This document shows positions 16,409 through 24,801 of a stretch of DNA of 34,335 nucleotides, one piece after another (position 1 is the first letter of the stretch; every line of letters starts with the position of its first letter). Under the pieces are notes generated by a model. That model saw nothing but the letters and a program-made list of their open reading frames with translations. It was not told the origin of the DNA and searched no databases. Source of the stretch: Holophagae bacterium (lineage in GTDB: Bacteria > Acidobacteriota > Thermoanaerobaculia > Thermoanaerobaculales > Thermoanaerobaculaceae). Where the stretch lies: positions 1 to 34,335 of the forward strand of contig JAAYVZ010000004.1 in NCBI GenBank assembly GCA_012516935.1, written 5' to 3'. Made by a program: the position numbers and the translations under genes.

Positions 16409-17992
16409 TCAGGCGGCGGGCGCCGGGTGCTTCTCGAGCCAGCGGTTGAACAGCCACATCGACAGCGCCGACAAGAACCCCACACCCATGAGGATCAGCC
16501 AGCCAAGGGCGTTGTGCGCGGGATCGAGCTCGAGCAGGCCATCCGGCCGCTCGGTCGCACCCTTGGCCATGATCTCGTTGAAGATCAACGCCCCAACCGG
16601 TCCACCGGTGAGCGACCCAATGGCGAGCGGTAGGTTGGCGTAGCCCAGGAAGAGACCTTCCTGGCCCTTCGGGGCCAACGCCCCGATGTACTCGTACATG
16701 CGCGGCGAGGTGAACAGCTCGCCGAAGGCGATGAGCCCAACGGTGAGGATGATGAATACCGAGGCGAGCGGCAGCCAGTTGGCCGCCAGGGTGCGGAGGC
16801 CGCCCCCGGTGAAGATGGGTATCAGGTTGATCGCCATCGACAAGCCGATGACGACGCAGCCGATGATCATTGACCGGACGGGCTTCAGCTTGCCGAAGTA
16901 GCGCGTGACGAGGAGCTGGAAGCAGACGATGACGAAGGGGTTGGCGGCGGTGTAGAGGTCCATCGCCGGGCCGACCTCGACGACCCGCTTCACGTACAAC
17001 GGCAGTACGTTGTAGACCTGGTTATAAAGGAAGAAGAATCCCGAGATGACGATGAGGAAGAGCGTGAACCGGCCGCTTTTCAGTACCAGGACCATGTCGA
17101 GCAGGATGCGCAGGAGCGAGCGATGGGGCTTCTCCGGCGCCTCGGCCGGCTTTGGCGGCTCCTTGTAAAACAGCAGCACGATGAAAAATGCCACGATGGA
17201 GGCGGCAGCAGCAACCCCGAAGATATACGACAGGCTCGAGGATGTATCGCCGACCGGTTGTCCGAACGGCAACCGCAACACCCAAGCGATGAGCGCCCCG
17301 GCCGTGGTGACGATGAGCAACGAGCCGAGCGTGGTCCGAGCGATGGTGCCGGGTTTCGCTCGATGCTCGACGCTCCAGCGCACGAGCACGATGAGTGCGG
17401 CAGCAGCGACGGCGCACACAGCGACCACAAGGATGACCAGCAACGCGTTGGAGCGCGTCCGGACCACGAACGCCGTGCCGCGTCCGAATAGCGATCCGAT
17501 GTTGATGACCATATAGAAAATTGCGAAGCCGAGGGTCGCCAGCACGCCCGACGTCTTCTGTACCGTGCCGGAGATGCAGGGCTTGATCACCGAGCCGCCC
17601 GCACCGATGAGCAGGATGGCGATGACGATGACGCCGATGAGCTGTGGCGAAGCAGTGAGCTGCTTGTGGACGACGGGCGAGAGGGTGGCACCGCCGAACC
17701 AGACCGGGAGCCCCATCATCGCGTACCCGACGGCCAGCAGCACGAAAGCGACGAGCAGGGAGCCGCGAAAGCCGACCTGGTCGGCGATGGTGCCGGAGAG
17801 GATCGGCAGGAAGTAGACGAGGGTCCAAAGCACGCTGTTGAGGTTGGATGGCCAATACTCGCCGAGGCCGAGCTGGCCGAGGTAGATGACGACGAAGCTG
17901 GCCATCGAGTAGTACGCGGCCCGCTCGAAGAGCTCCACGACGTTGGCGGTCCAGAACACTCCGGGGAAGCGGTGCGACGGCGCCTGCTCCAT
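16409..17992 (-). CDS. POT/PTR-family proton-dependent oligopeptide transporter (MFS)
   Basis: This is a 527-residue polytopic inner-membrane protein with about 14 hydrophobic segments, normal for bacterial POT transporters. The first helix carries VELFERAAYY, the ExxER(F)xYY motif linked to proton coupling. FYMVINIGSLFG matches the second PTR2 signature (FYxxINxGS). The ATG at 17992 is preceded by GGAGGGAGG. These transporters take up di- and tripeptides, sometimes nitrate or drugs, with protons; the exact substrate cannot be told. It is upstream of bcp on the same strand, with no obvious functional link. Confidence 0.88.
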   Translation of the reverse strand: MEQAPSHRFPGVFWTANVVELFERAAYYSMASFVVIYLGQLGLGEYWPSNLNSVLWTLVYFLPILSGTIADQVGFRGSLLVAFVLLAVGYAMMGLPVWFGGATLSPVVHKQLTASPQLIGVIVIAILLIGAGGSVIKPCISGTVQKTSGVLATLGFAIFYMVINIGSLFGRGTAFVVRTRSNALLVILVVAVCAVAAAALIVLVRWSVEHRAKPGTIARTTLGSLLIVTTAGALIAWVLRLPFGQPVGDTSSSLSYIFGVAAAASIVAFFIVLLFYKEPPKPAEAPEKPHRSLLRILLDMVLVLKSGRFTLFLIVISGFFFLYNQVYNVLPLYVKRVVEVGPAMDLYTAANPFVIVCFQLLVTRYFGKLKPVRSMIIGCVVIGLSMAINLIPIFTGGGLRTLAANWLPLASVFIILTVGLIAFGELFTSPRMYEYIGALAPKGQEGLFLGYANLPLAIGSLTGGPVGALIFNEIMAKGATERPDGLLELDPAHNALGWLILMGVGFLSALSMWLFNRWLEKHPAPAA

Positions 17993-18225
17993 GCTGACCC
18001 TCCCTCCGCCGGTGGCGGAACGTCATTCTACCCGTGCCTCCGCCCGCCGTGTCGAGAGCCAGGAGTCGACAGCCGAACGCTTGTGCGCTTCGCCCATGGC
18101 GTCAAACCTCCAACCCTTGACTCTCTTCCCCGGCCGAGCACCACGTGACGCCCGAGGCGCTCAGGGGTCGAGTGCCCGAGACCGGCCGACCCGACCCCCT
18201 TCCGTGACCGAGAAAGGCTCCCGGC

Positions 18226-18253
18226 TTTCGACCTTCGACTTTCGACTTTCGAC
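18226..18253. repeat. Tandem heptamer repeat, four TTTCGAC units
   Basis: Units lie at 18226-18232, 18233-18239 (first T replaced by C), 18240-18246 and 18247-18253. They sit in the 290 bp between the ankyrin-gene stop and the POT-gene start, both on the minus strand. Short heptamer arrays of this kind are known in other bacterial intergenic regions; the function is unknown. The rest of the gap holds no gene. Confidence 0.85.
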
Positions 18254-18282
18254 TTCCCACCGGGCGGGTGGGCGGAACCGAG

Positions 18283-18912
18283 CTACCAGATCTTCCACCA
18301 CGGCTTGGACCCGGCCGTCTTGACGCTCTTGGCAGGCCCCGCCGCACCCCCGAGCAGTCGTGTGATCACAGCCGGTGGCGGGCCCTTCTCACCAGCGTAG
18401 ATGAGCGCCCGCCGACCGTACATGTCGAGCGCCCGCGGCTCGGCACCGGCGTCGATGAGCTGCTTGATGATCGCCACTTGTTGGAGACGTGAGGCTTGCA
18501 TCAGCGCGGTCACACCATCGCGGTTGGCGGCGTTGACGTCGGCCCCGGCCTCGAGCAGCACCTGCACCACCGCCTGTGCCCCGGCGCGCGCCGCGATCAT
18601 GAGCGCGGTGTTGCCCTCTTCGTTGGCAGCATCCACGTGCGCCCCGCGCTGCGCCAGCAGCTTGACGATCTCGAGGTGCCTCATCCCGGCAGCGATCATG
18701 ATCAGGCTCATCCCCGCTCGATCGCGGGTGTTCGGGTCACCGCGGTAATCGAGGAGAAGCCTCACCACGGCGGTGTTGCCCTGCTTGACGGCGAGCATGA
18801 GCGGCGACACGCCCGCTGCGTCCGCCTGCGTCATGTCCGCTCCAGCATCGAGCAATCGCTTGAGCCCATGAAGGTCGCTATTGGTGATGGCCTCGTGCAA
18901 CGTGCCTGACAT
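18283..18912 (-). CDS. Ankyrin-repeat protein
   Basis: This 209-residue soluble protein is made almost wholly of ankyrin repeats. Five near-complete units can be read (starting LHEAITNSDLHGLKRLLDAG, VSPLMLAVKQGNTAVVRLLL, MSLIMIAAGMRHLEIVKLLA, NTALMIAARAGAQAVVQVLL and VTALMQASRLQQVAIIKQLI) plus a partial sixth, with ADVNAANRDG-type loops. There is no signal peptide, so a cytoplasmic binding role is likely. The tail is short and basic-aromatic, ending KPWWKIW. The ATG at 18912 has AGGGGG upstream; the frame runs open to 19263 but that part shows no repeat. The partner is unknown. Confidence 0.9.
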   Translation of the reverse strand: MSGTLHEAITNSDLHGLKRLLDAGADMTQADAAGVSPLMLAVKQGNTAVVRLLLDYRGDPNTRDRAGMSLIMIAAGMRHLEIVKLLAQRGAHVDAANEEGNTALMIAARAGAQAVVQVLLEAGADVNAANRDGVTALMQASRLQQVAIIKQLIDAGAEPRALDMYGRRALIYAGEKGPPPAVITRLLGGAAGPAKSVKTAGSKPWWKIW

Positions 18913-19429
18913 CGGTCGACCCCCTACCGTGGGGTGAACCGCTGGCTCGAGGTCGCGCCCGGCCCACCCCTTTCCGGCGCGGCTGCCTTCTCCCCAATAC
19001 CCCATGGATACGGTCGAGCCCCGCCGCCTGGGCACCATACACCGCTCGCATATCGTGTGCAAACCATACTGACGGCGACGCTTCGACCAGCAAATTGACA
19101 CCCATCGTGGGCGAGCGGACGCCTGGACTCCCAGCCAGGAGTCGCGTGCCGTCGAGTCGCTCGCAAAGCTCTGCAAGCAGCTGTTCGAGGCCGCGCCATC
19201 GCTGGTGGTCGCCGACTCGGTGTCGCCCCTTTGGGAGCTACCACCCGTACTCGTCGCCGCCAAGACACAAACTTGGCCAATCCCCCCGGATCCTGTACCG
19301 CCACGGCTGAGTGCGAAGCCGGATCCGGCAGCGACGCGTACCGCGTCCGACGCCTGCTGGTCCGCTGGATCGAGGACGGCTGGTTCGCCTTTTGCGCTCG
19401 CTTCCGAGACCTGCTGCTAGACTCTTCTC
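18913..19429. other. Long divergent intergenic region, no supported gene
   Basis: This 517 bp lies between the divergent ankyrin and GGDEF genes. Open frames here give low-complexity Arg/Ser/Pro-rich translations. An inverted repeat GACTCC-CAGCCA-GGAGTC lies near 19128-19146. TAGACT at 19418-19423 is a probable -10 for the GGDEF gene. I identify nothing else. Confidence 0.5.
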
Positions 19430-20560
19430 ATGGACGGTACGAGCCCCGAGGTGTTCGTCCTCCCGCCGACCCACCTCGAGCCGTTTTTGGAACGCTACAA
19501 GCTCGACAGCGGCATGTTCGAGGCCACCGATGCCAGCCGCTTCATCAGCGAGGTGCTCCAGCGAGCCACCGCGTTCGTGCCTTCCGAGGCCGGGTCGGTC
19601 CTGCTCGATAACCCCTTCGAACGGACTGCCGACCCGACCAACCACTCGCTGTACTTCATCGCCACGTTCGGCCCCGCAGCCTCTTCGCTGCTGGGCGCCT
19701 CGATCCCGACCAACCTCGGGGTGGTCGGCCACGTGTACCGTACCGGCGAGTCGTACTTCGTCAGCGAGGCTCAGCACGACCCGCATTTCCTCCGCCACTT
19801 CGACGAGACCCTGGCGTTCCGCACCGACAGTCTGGTCGCCGTACCGATCCGTTTGCAGAACACGGTCTGCGGCGTGCTGGAGCTCGTCAACCGCAAGGAG
19901 AAACGGGCGTTCGACGAGCGCGACCGCGACCTGCTGGAGATTTTCGCCGCCTACACCTCGCTCACGTTGCAGACATTGCTGGACGCGAGACGGGCAAACG
20001 AGGCAGCCCGCAGCGACGACTTGACGGGCCTCAGCAACGACCGCTTCTTCCATCGCCGCCTGACGCTGGCGCTCGAGCACGCCGACGCCTCTGGGGGTCG
20101 GGTTGCGCTGCTTTTCTTGGACCTCGACAACTTCAAGTCGGTCAACGACACCCATGGTCACTTGGCGGGCAGCCAAGTACTGAAGGAGTTCGGTTACCTG
20201 CTGCGGCGGGTGGTTCGTATCCCCGGTGCGACGCTCGCCCGCTATGGCGGCGATGAGTTCGTCGTCATCATCCCCGGCTTCGACGGTCCTGCCGCTTTGC
20301 GCATCGCCGAGGACATACGACACGCTATTGCTCGGGAGGCCTTCCTGCGCGGCCGATTCTCGTGGGCCGACGGGCCGGTGGAGTTCGCGGGACCGCTCAC
20401 CTGCTCGATTGGGGTTGCCGTGTACCCCGACCACGTCCCACGGGAGGGCTCGTCCGACCACCGCCGAAACCAGCTCCTGCGCGCCGCCGACCAAGCGATG
20501 TACGCGGCGAAGGCGAAGGGCAAAGACCTGGTCCTGCAAGCGCCGCTGGCGCCAAAATGA
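19430..20560 (+). CDS. GAF-GGDEF diguanylate cyclase
   Basis: This is a 376-residue cytoplasmic protein. Residues ~30-185 form a GAF sensor domain (SEAGSVLLDNPF, GVVGHVYRTGESYFV, LVAVPIRLQNTVCGVLELVN). Residues ~195-370 form a GGDEF domain with DDLTGLSNDRFFHRRL, LDLDNFKSVNDTHGHLAGSQ and the active-site RYGGDEF (G273-F277). All residues for c-di-GMP synthesis from two GTP appear present. The inhibitory I-site, normally RxxD five residues before GGDEF, reads RIPG, so product inhibition through it is unlikely. No Shine-Dalgarno sequence precedes the ATG; TAGACT ends six bases before it, so the mRNA may be leaderless. Together with the HD-GYP gene at 22290 it makes a synthesis-breakdown pair. Confidence 0.93.
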   Translation: MDGTSPEVFVLPPTHLEPFLERYKLDSGMFEATDASRFISEVLQRATAFVPSEAGSVLLDNPFERTADPTNHSLYFIATFGPAASSLLGASIPTNLGVVGHVYRTGESYFVSEAQHDPHFLRHFDETLAFRTDSLVAVPIRLQNTVCGVLELVNRKEKRAFDERDRDLLEIFAAYTSLTLQTLLDARRANEAARSDDLTGLSNDRFFHRRLTLALEHADASGGRVALLFLDLDNFKSVNDTHGHLAGSQVLKEFGYLLRRVVRIPGATLARYGGDEFVVIIPGFDGPAALRIAEDIRHAIAREAFLRGRFSWADGPVEFAGPLTCSIGVAVYPDHVPREGSSDHRRNQLLRAADQAMYAAKAKGKDLVLQAPLAPK

Positions 20561-20692
20561 CACCCTCGGATCTCGGAAGAGGAGGCCGCAACACCCTCTG
20601 CCGTGGCCCCGACGCACGTTTGTGAGAGTGGCACATCGATTGCTTTGAGCTCACGATGGTCGCACGCAGCACGCGATCACTGGAGGCAGCTC

Positions 20693-22192
20693 ATGAGCTC
20701 ACATCTGATGCGCAAAATCCTTTCGCTTGGAACTGTCGCTTTCGCCGGGCTGGTCCTCGGCCTGGTCATCGGCGGAGGTTTCGGCGTCACTGCTTCGACC
20801 CAGGCTGAACGCCTCGCCCCTCCAACCGCGGCTCCGGCTCTACCGGCCATGTACCCCGACTTTGCCAGCTTGGCCGACCGCGTGCTCCCCTCGGTGGTCT
20901 CGGTCTACACCGAGGATCGCCTGCTTCCTGGCGAGCGCGGGCGAGGGCGGGGCGAGATCGACCCGTTCGAGTTTTTCTTCGGCGTCCCCCGCCAGAATCC
21001 GCCAGACCGCCGGCAGACACCGCGCAGCTTCGGCGCCGGTAGCGCGTTTTTCATCTCGGCCGACGGCTTGGCCCTGACCAATAACCACGTGATCGAGGGA
21101 GCCGACAAGATCAAGGTTCGCCTCGCTGACGACAGCGAGCTCGACGCCACGGTGGTGGGACGCGACCCAGCCACGGACCTGGCCTTGATCAAGGCCGACG
21201 GCAAGGGCCCGTTCTCGTTTCTGCCTCTCGGTGACTCCGAGTCGTTGCGGGTCGGGGAGTGGGTGATGGCGGCGGGCAACCCCCGCCGGCTGTCCCACAC
21301 CATCACGGTCGGGGTGGTCTCTGCGAAAGGACGTGCCATCGGCCTCTCACCGGAGACAAGCTCGTTCGAGAACTTCATTCAGACCGACGCGGCGATCAAC
21401 CTCGGCAACTCCGGCGGCCCCCTCGTCAACCTGCGCGGCGAGGTCGTCGGCATCAACACCGCCATCGACGCCAGCGGCCAGAACATCGGCTTCGCGGTGC
21501 CGGTCAATACCGTCAAGTCCATCCTGAGCCAGCTCAAGGAAAAGGGTAAGGTCGTCCGGGGCTTCCTCGGGGTCAGGATCCGCAACCTCGACGACGAGGC
21601 CCGCGAGGCCTTTGGCCTGGCCACCCGTGCCGGTGCCCTCATCTCGGACGTCGATGCGGACGGGCCGGCCGACAAGGCCGGGCTCCGCAAAGGTGACGTC
21701 GTAGTCGCCATCAAGGGACAGCCGGTGAAGGAGACACGGCAGGTCATCGACACCATCTCGGGGATAATGCCGGGCACCAAGGTCGACGTCGAGGTGGTGC
21801 GGGATGGGAAGCCCAAGACCCTCACCGTGACGCTCGGGGAGCGTCCCGGAAACGGCGAGGGGAACGAGGGGACCGGGAGTGGAACAGCGACCACGCCGAC
21901 CGGCAAGCTCGGGCTCCAGATCGAGGACATCACGCCGCAGCTCCGCCGGACGTTCGGGCTCAAGTCCAACCTCAAAGGGGTGGTGGTCACGGAGGTAACC
22001 GATCTCTCCCCGGCGGACGACAAAGGACTGCGGCCAGGGGACATCATCTTGCAGGTCAACGGCGAGGACATCGACTCCGTGGCATCGTTCCGCAAGGTGC
22101 TCGGAGCCCCGAAATCGGGGCAGCTCGTGCGGCTGTACGTATTCCGGCCGCGGGCCGACCAGCAGGACTTCGTGTTTCTCCGGGTGCCGTAA
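20693..22192 (+). CDS. HtrA/DegP-family periplasmic serine protease with two PDZ domains
   Basis: This is a 499-residue protein. An N-terminal membrane helix or signal (LSLGTVAFAGLVLGLVIGGG) is followed by a trypsin-like domain with the triad His132 (TNNHVIEG), Asp162 (PATDLALIK) and Ser240 (LGNSGGPL). PDZ1 begins near FLGVRIRNLDDEA and contains GLRKGDVVVAIKG. A Gly/Thr-rich linker leads to PDZ2 (GLRPGDIILQVNGEDI). This is the DegP/DegQ layout: degradation and chaperoning of misfolded envelope proteins. The signal has no clear cleavage site, so it may stay anchored as in DegS/HtrA. The ATG at 20693 has TGGAGG upstream; the frame extends to 20603 without a signal. A hairpin at 22226-22253 follows the gene. 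Confidence 0.94.
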   Translation: MSSHLMRKILSLGTVAFAGLVLGLVIGGGFGVTASTQAERLAPPTAAPALPAMYPDFASLADRVLPSVVSVYTEDRLLPGERGRGRGEIDPFEFFFGVPRQNPPDRRQTPRSFGAGSAFFISADGLALTNNHVIEGADKIKVRLADDSELDATVVGRDPATDLALIKADGKGPFSFLPLGDSESLRVGEWVMAAGNPRRLSHTITVGVVSAKGRAIGLSPETSSFENFIQTDAAINLGNSGGPLVNLRGEVVGINTAIDASGQNIGFAVPVNTVKSILSQLKEKGKVVRGFLGVRIRNLDDEAREAFGLATRAGALISDVDADGPADKAGLRKGDVVVAIKGQPVKETRQVIDTISGIMPGTKVDVEVVRDGKPKTLTVTLGERPGNGEGNEGTGSGTATTPTGKLGLQIEDITPQLRRTFGLKSNLKGVVVTEVTDLSPADDKGLRPGDIILQVNGEDIDSVASFRKVLGAPKSGQLVRLYVFRPRADQQDFVFLRVP

Positions 22193-22225
22193 GACGCAGC
22201 CTGCGCAGGCGAGGCTCGACTTCGA

Positions 22226-22253
22226 GGTGAAGCCGCCGGACGGCGGCTTCACC
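22226..22253 (+). terminator. Strong hairpin after the HtrA gene
   Basis: GGTGAAGCCGCC pairs perfectly with GGCGGCTTCACC around a GGAC loop (12 bp stem). There is no T-tract. Its right arm runs into the probable promoter region of the HD-GYP gene. A perfect palindrome, GCCTGCGCAGGC, lies just before it at 22199-22210. Confidence 0.6.
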
Positions 22254-22289
22254 GTCAAAGCCAACCGTTGTGTACAATCGATCCTTGGC

Positions 22290-23249
22290 ATGGCCGTTGT
22301 TGGCACCGTCCTCGTCGTCGATGACCAAGCCTCGAGCCGTGAGGCGATGGCGGCCGCCTTGCTGCCCCTCGGCTACGAGGTCCTCCAGGCACGAGATGGG
22401 ATCGAGGGCCTGCTACTGGCCCGCCAGCGCGTACCGGACGTCATTCTGCTCGACATCATGATGCCCGGTGTCGACGGGTGGGAGGTCTGCCAGGAGCTCA
22501 AGGCCGACGAGGAGACCCGGCTCATTCCGGTCGTCTTCCTTACCGGCCTCGACTCCCGTCAGGCCCGCCTGCGGGGCCTCGAGACGGGAGCGACCGACTT
22601 CCTCTCCAAGCCGTTCGATCTCGTCGAGCTCGAAGTCAGAGTGCGCAACCTCGTGAGCTTCCGCCGTCTGACACAGGACCTCGATGACGCGGAGAAGATG
22701 CTCTTCGCGGTGGCACGGGCGGTCGAGGCGCGCGACGAGCAGACTGGGGATCACTGCGGCCGACTGGCCGATCTGGCGGCCTCGCTCGGCGAGACGCTCG
22801 GCATCGACGGGGAGGGACTCAAAGCACTTCGCCGCGCCGGCTACCTTCACGACATCGGTAAGATCGGAATCCCCGATGCCGTCCTCCTCAAGCCAGACCG
22901 ACTCACCGCCGAGGAGTGGCAGGTGATGCAGACACACGTCGAGATCGGCGTCAAGATCTGCGCACCGTTGCGCACTTTGCGCAGCGTCCTGCCGATCATC
23001 CGCCATCACCACGAGCGGCAGGACGGGAGCGGCTATCCCGACGGTCTTGCGGGGGATGCGGTGCCCGAGCTGGCCCAGGTTTTCCAGGTGGTCGACGTCT
23101 ACGACGCCCTCACCAACGACCGGCCGTATCGCAAGGCGCTCACCCCCGCGGTCGGGCTGCAGATCTTGCACGAAGAGGCGGCGCGTGGCTGGTGGAACGG
23201 CGAGGTCGTCGAGGCACTCACGGACCTCCTGTCGCGGCAGTCGTCATAG
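22290..23249 (+). CDS. Response regulator with HD-GYP c-di-GMP phosphodiesterase output domain
   Basis: This is a 319-residue protein (RpfG-like). The receiver domain (~1-120) has the acidic pair Asp11-Asp12, the phospho-acceptor Asp55 (VILLDIMMPG), the FLTG threonine and LSKPF lysine. The HD-GYP domain (~135-315) has EQTGDHCGRLADLA, GYLHDIGKIGIPD and HHHERQDGSGYPDGL, so metal-binding and GYP residues are intact; it should open c-di-GMP to pGpG or GMP. ATG at 22290 is chosen because it begins directly at the receiver fold; the frame extends upstream to 22227 through the hairpin. TACAAT (22273-22278) lies 11 nt before the ATG and no Shine-Dalgarno sequence is seen. No histidine kinase gene is adjacent. 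Confidence 0.93.
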   Translation: MAVVGTVLVVDDQASSREAMAAALLPLGYEVLQARDGIEGLLLARQRVPDVILLDIMMPGVDGWEVCQELKADEETRLIPVVFLTGLDSRQARLRGLETGATDFLSKPFDLVELEVRVRNLVSFRRLTQDLDDAEKMLFAVARAVEARDEQTGDHCGRLADLAASLGETLGIDGEGLKALRRAGYLHDIGKIGIPDAVLLKPDRLTAEEWQVMQTHVEIGVKICAPLRTLRSVLPIIRHHHERQDGSGYPDGLAGDAVPELAQVFQVVDVYDALTNDRPYRKALTPAVGLQILHEEAARGWWNGEVVEALTDLLSRQSS

Positions 23250-23261
23250 CGCCGGTGAGCG

Positions 23262-23280
23262 AGGGGGCAAACCGCCCCCT
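23262..23280 (+). terminator. Hairpin after the HD-GYP gene
   Basis: AGGGGGC and GCCCCCT form a perfect 7 bp stem around AAACC, 12 bp after the stop codon. Its last base is the first base of the predicted rho -35 box. Confidence 0.55.
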
Positions 23281-23309
23281 TGGCAGGTTGTAGGGGAATG
23301 CACTAGACT
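23280..23309 (+). promoter_or_regulatory. Predicted promoter of rho
   Basis: TTGGCA (23280-23285) and TAGACT (23304-23309) are 18 bp apart, one of the best sigma-70-like matches in the window. Transcription would start near 23316, leaving a leader of ~117 nt to the ATG at 23433, or ~27 nt to the alternative GTG at 23343. Rho genes are often autoregulated through long leaders in other bacteria. Confidence 0.6.
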
Positions 23310-23432
23310 GTCGGTGGCCGGCGAGCTCTTCAAGGAGCGCCGGTGGCTGTTCCCCACAGCCTTGCGACCCCGACCGGCGGCACAATGCGCGGCGCACACG
23401 CACGTCGCCCGAAGGGTCTAGGAGTCCATTGG

Positions 23433-24695
23433 ATGGCAGAGACAGCGAATACCCCCCCTCAGGAGCGTCCCGAGGGGAACGGCGACAAGCCCACTACTGA
23501 CCGGCCGGGAGGCGGGCGGCGACGGCGTGGATGGCGCCGGCGAAGCCGACGAGGCGGAGCGGCGTCTTCGCCTTCCGCCAGCCACAGCGGCTACCTGGCC
23601 CGACGGGACGACGGCAAGCTCGTGGCGGTGTCGGCAGCCCATCGCTTCCACCCATCCTCGTCCGACCCGATCGTCGACACCGACCAGATCGAGCGCTGGC
23701 ACCTCGATGCCGGTCTTCTGGTCACGGCCTCGGTGAGCTCGAGCGGCGGCCACCGTCCGATGGTGACCGAGCTGCAGGCAATCGAGGGTTTGCCGCCCGA
23801 GGAGTACCGCCAGAGGGCGACACCGTTCGGCGAGCTGACGTCGATCGACCCCACCGAACGGCTACGGTTGGAGACCGACCCGGGCGTGCTGGAGCCGCGC
23901 GTCGTCGAGCTCTTGTCCCCCATCGGCAAGGGGCAGCGGTGCCTTATCGTCGCCCCTCCCAAGGCAGGCAAGACCACGCTGCTGCAGCAGCTCGCCCATG
24001 CCATCGCGGTCAACCACCCCGAGGTCCGGATCTTCGTCCTGCTGGTCGATGAGCGCCCCGAGGAGGTCACGGACTGGAAGCGCAACATCATCAAGGGCGA
24101 GGTGTTCGCGTCCTCCTCCGACGAAACGACCCAGAGCCACATCGAGGTCGCCGAGATGGTGCTCGAGCGCTCCCGTCGCCTGGCCGAGCTCGGCGAGGAC
24201 GTCGTCGTCTTCATGGACTCGCTGACCCGTATGTCGAGAGCCTACAACAACAACCAAAAGAGTTCGGGGCGCATCCTGTCGGGCGGGATCGACGCCCGGA
24301 CGATGGAGAAGCCTCGGCGCTTTTTCGGCTCCGCCCGCAACATCGAACATGGAGGTTCTCTCACTATTGTCGCAACATGCCTCGTCGACACTGGGTCGCG
24401 CATGGATGAGGTGATCTTCCAGGAGTTCAAAGGCACGGGCAACATGGAGATCGTGCTCACGCGCGACCTCTTCGAGCGCCGGATCTTCCCCTGCATGCAC
24501 ATTGCCCAGTCCGGCACGCGCAAGGAAGAGAAGCTCTACGATGCCGCCTCGGTCGAGAAGATCTTCCTGCTCCGCCGGGCTCTCGCCTCCCTCTCGCCCC
24601 ACGAGGGGATGCAGCTGCTGCTGTCCAAGCTCAAGCAGTTCAGAAGCAATCAGGAGTTCCTCGCGAGCCTCCAGCGCCTGGCCAACAGCCGCTGA
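23433..24695 (+). CDS. rho: Transcription termination factor Rho, without the usual N-terminal helical domain
   Basis: This 420-residue protein is a hexameric RNA-dependent ATPase that ends transcription. The motor is fully conserved: Walker A APPKAGKTT, VLLVDERPEEVTDW, Walker B VVVFMDSLTRMSRAYN, SGGIDARTMEKPRRFFGSAR and the R-loop KGTGNMEIVLTRDLFERR. The N-terminus differs: instead of the Rho_N helix bundle there are ~45 residues rich in Arg and Gly (GGGRRRRGWRRRSRRGG). The cold-shock-like RNA-binding domain is degenerate, with SGYLARRD where GFGFLR is usual. The start is uncertain: ATG at 23433 has AGGAG at a good distance, but an in-frame GTG at 23343 also has AAGGAG and would add 30 residues. 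Confidence 0.93.
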   Translation: MAETANTPPQERPEGNGDKPTTDRPGGGRRRRGWRRRSRRGGAASSPSASHSGYLARRDDGKLVAVSAAHRFHPSSSDPIVDTDQIERWHLDAGLLVTASVSSSGGHRPMVTELQAIEGLPPEEYRQRATPFGELTSIDPTERLRLETDPGVLEPRVVELLSPIGKGQRCLIVAPPKAGKTTLLQQLAHAIAVNHPEVRIFVLLVDERPEEVTDWKRNIIKGEVFASSSDETTQSHIEVAEMVLERSRRLAELGEDVVVFMDSLTRMSRAYNNNQKSSGRILSGGIDARTMEKPRRFFGSARNIEHGGSLTIVATCLVDTGSRMDEVIFQEFKGTGNMEIVLTRDLFERRIFPCMHIAQSGTRKEEKLYDAASVEKIFLLRRALASLSPHEGMQLLLSKLKQFRSNQEFLASLQRLANSR

Positions 24696-24751
24696 CTGCG
24701 GCTGGCCGCTGCCGCTACCGTCGCCCGCACCGCACCCGCCCTCGAAGCGCA

Positions 24752-24777
24752 GCGCGCCCGGCGGCGGCCGGGCGCGC
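24752..24777. terminator. Bidirectional hairpin between rho and the pseudokinase-TonB gene
   Basis: GCGCGCCCGGC pairs perfectly with GCCGGGCGCGC (11 bp) around GGCG. It lies centrally in the 106 bp between converging stop codons. There is no T-tract. Confidence 0.6.
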
Positions 24778-24801
24778 GTCACCAGCGTCGCTCCTTCGGA
24801 G

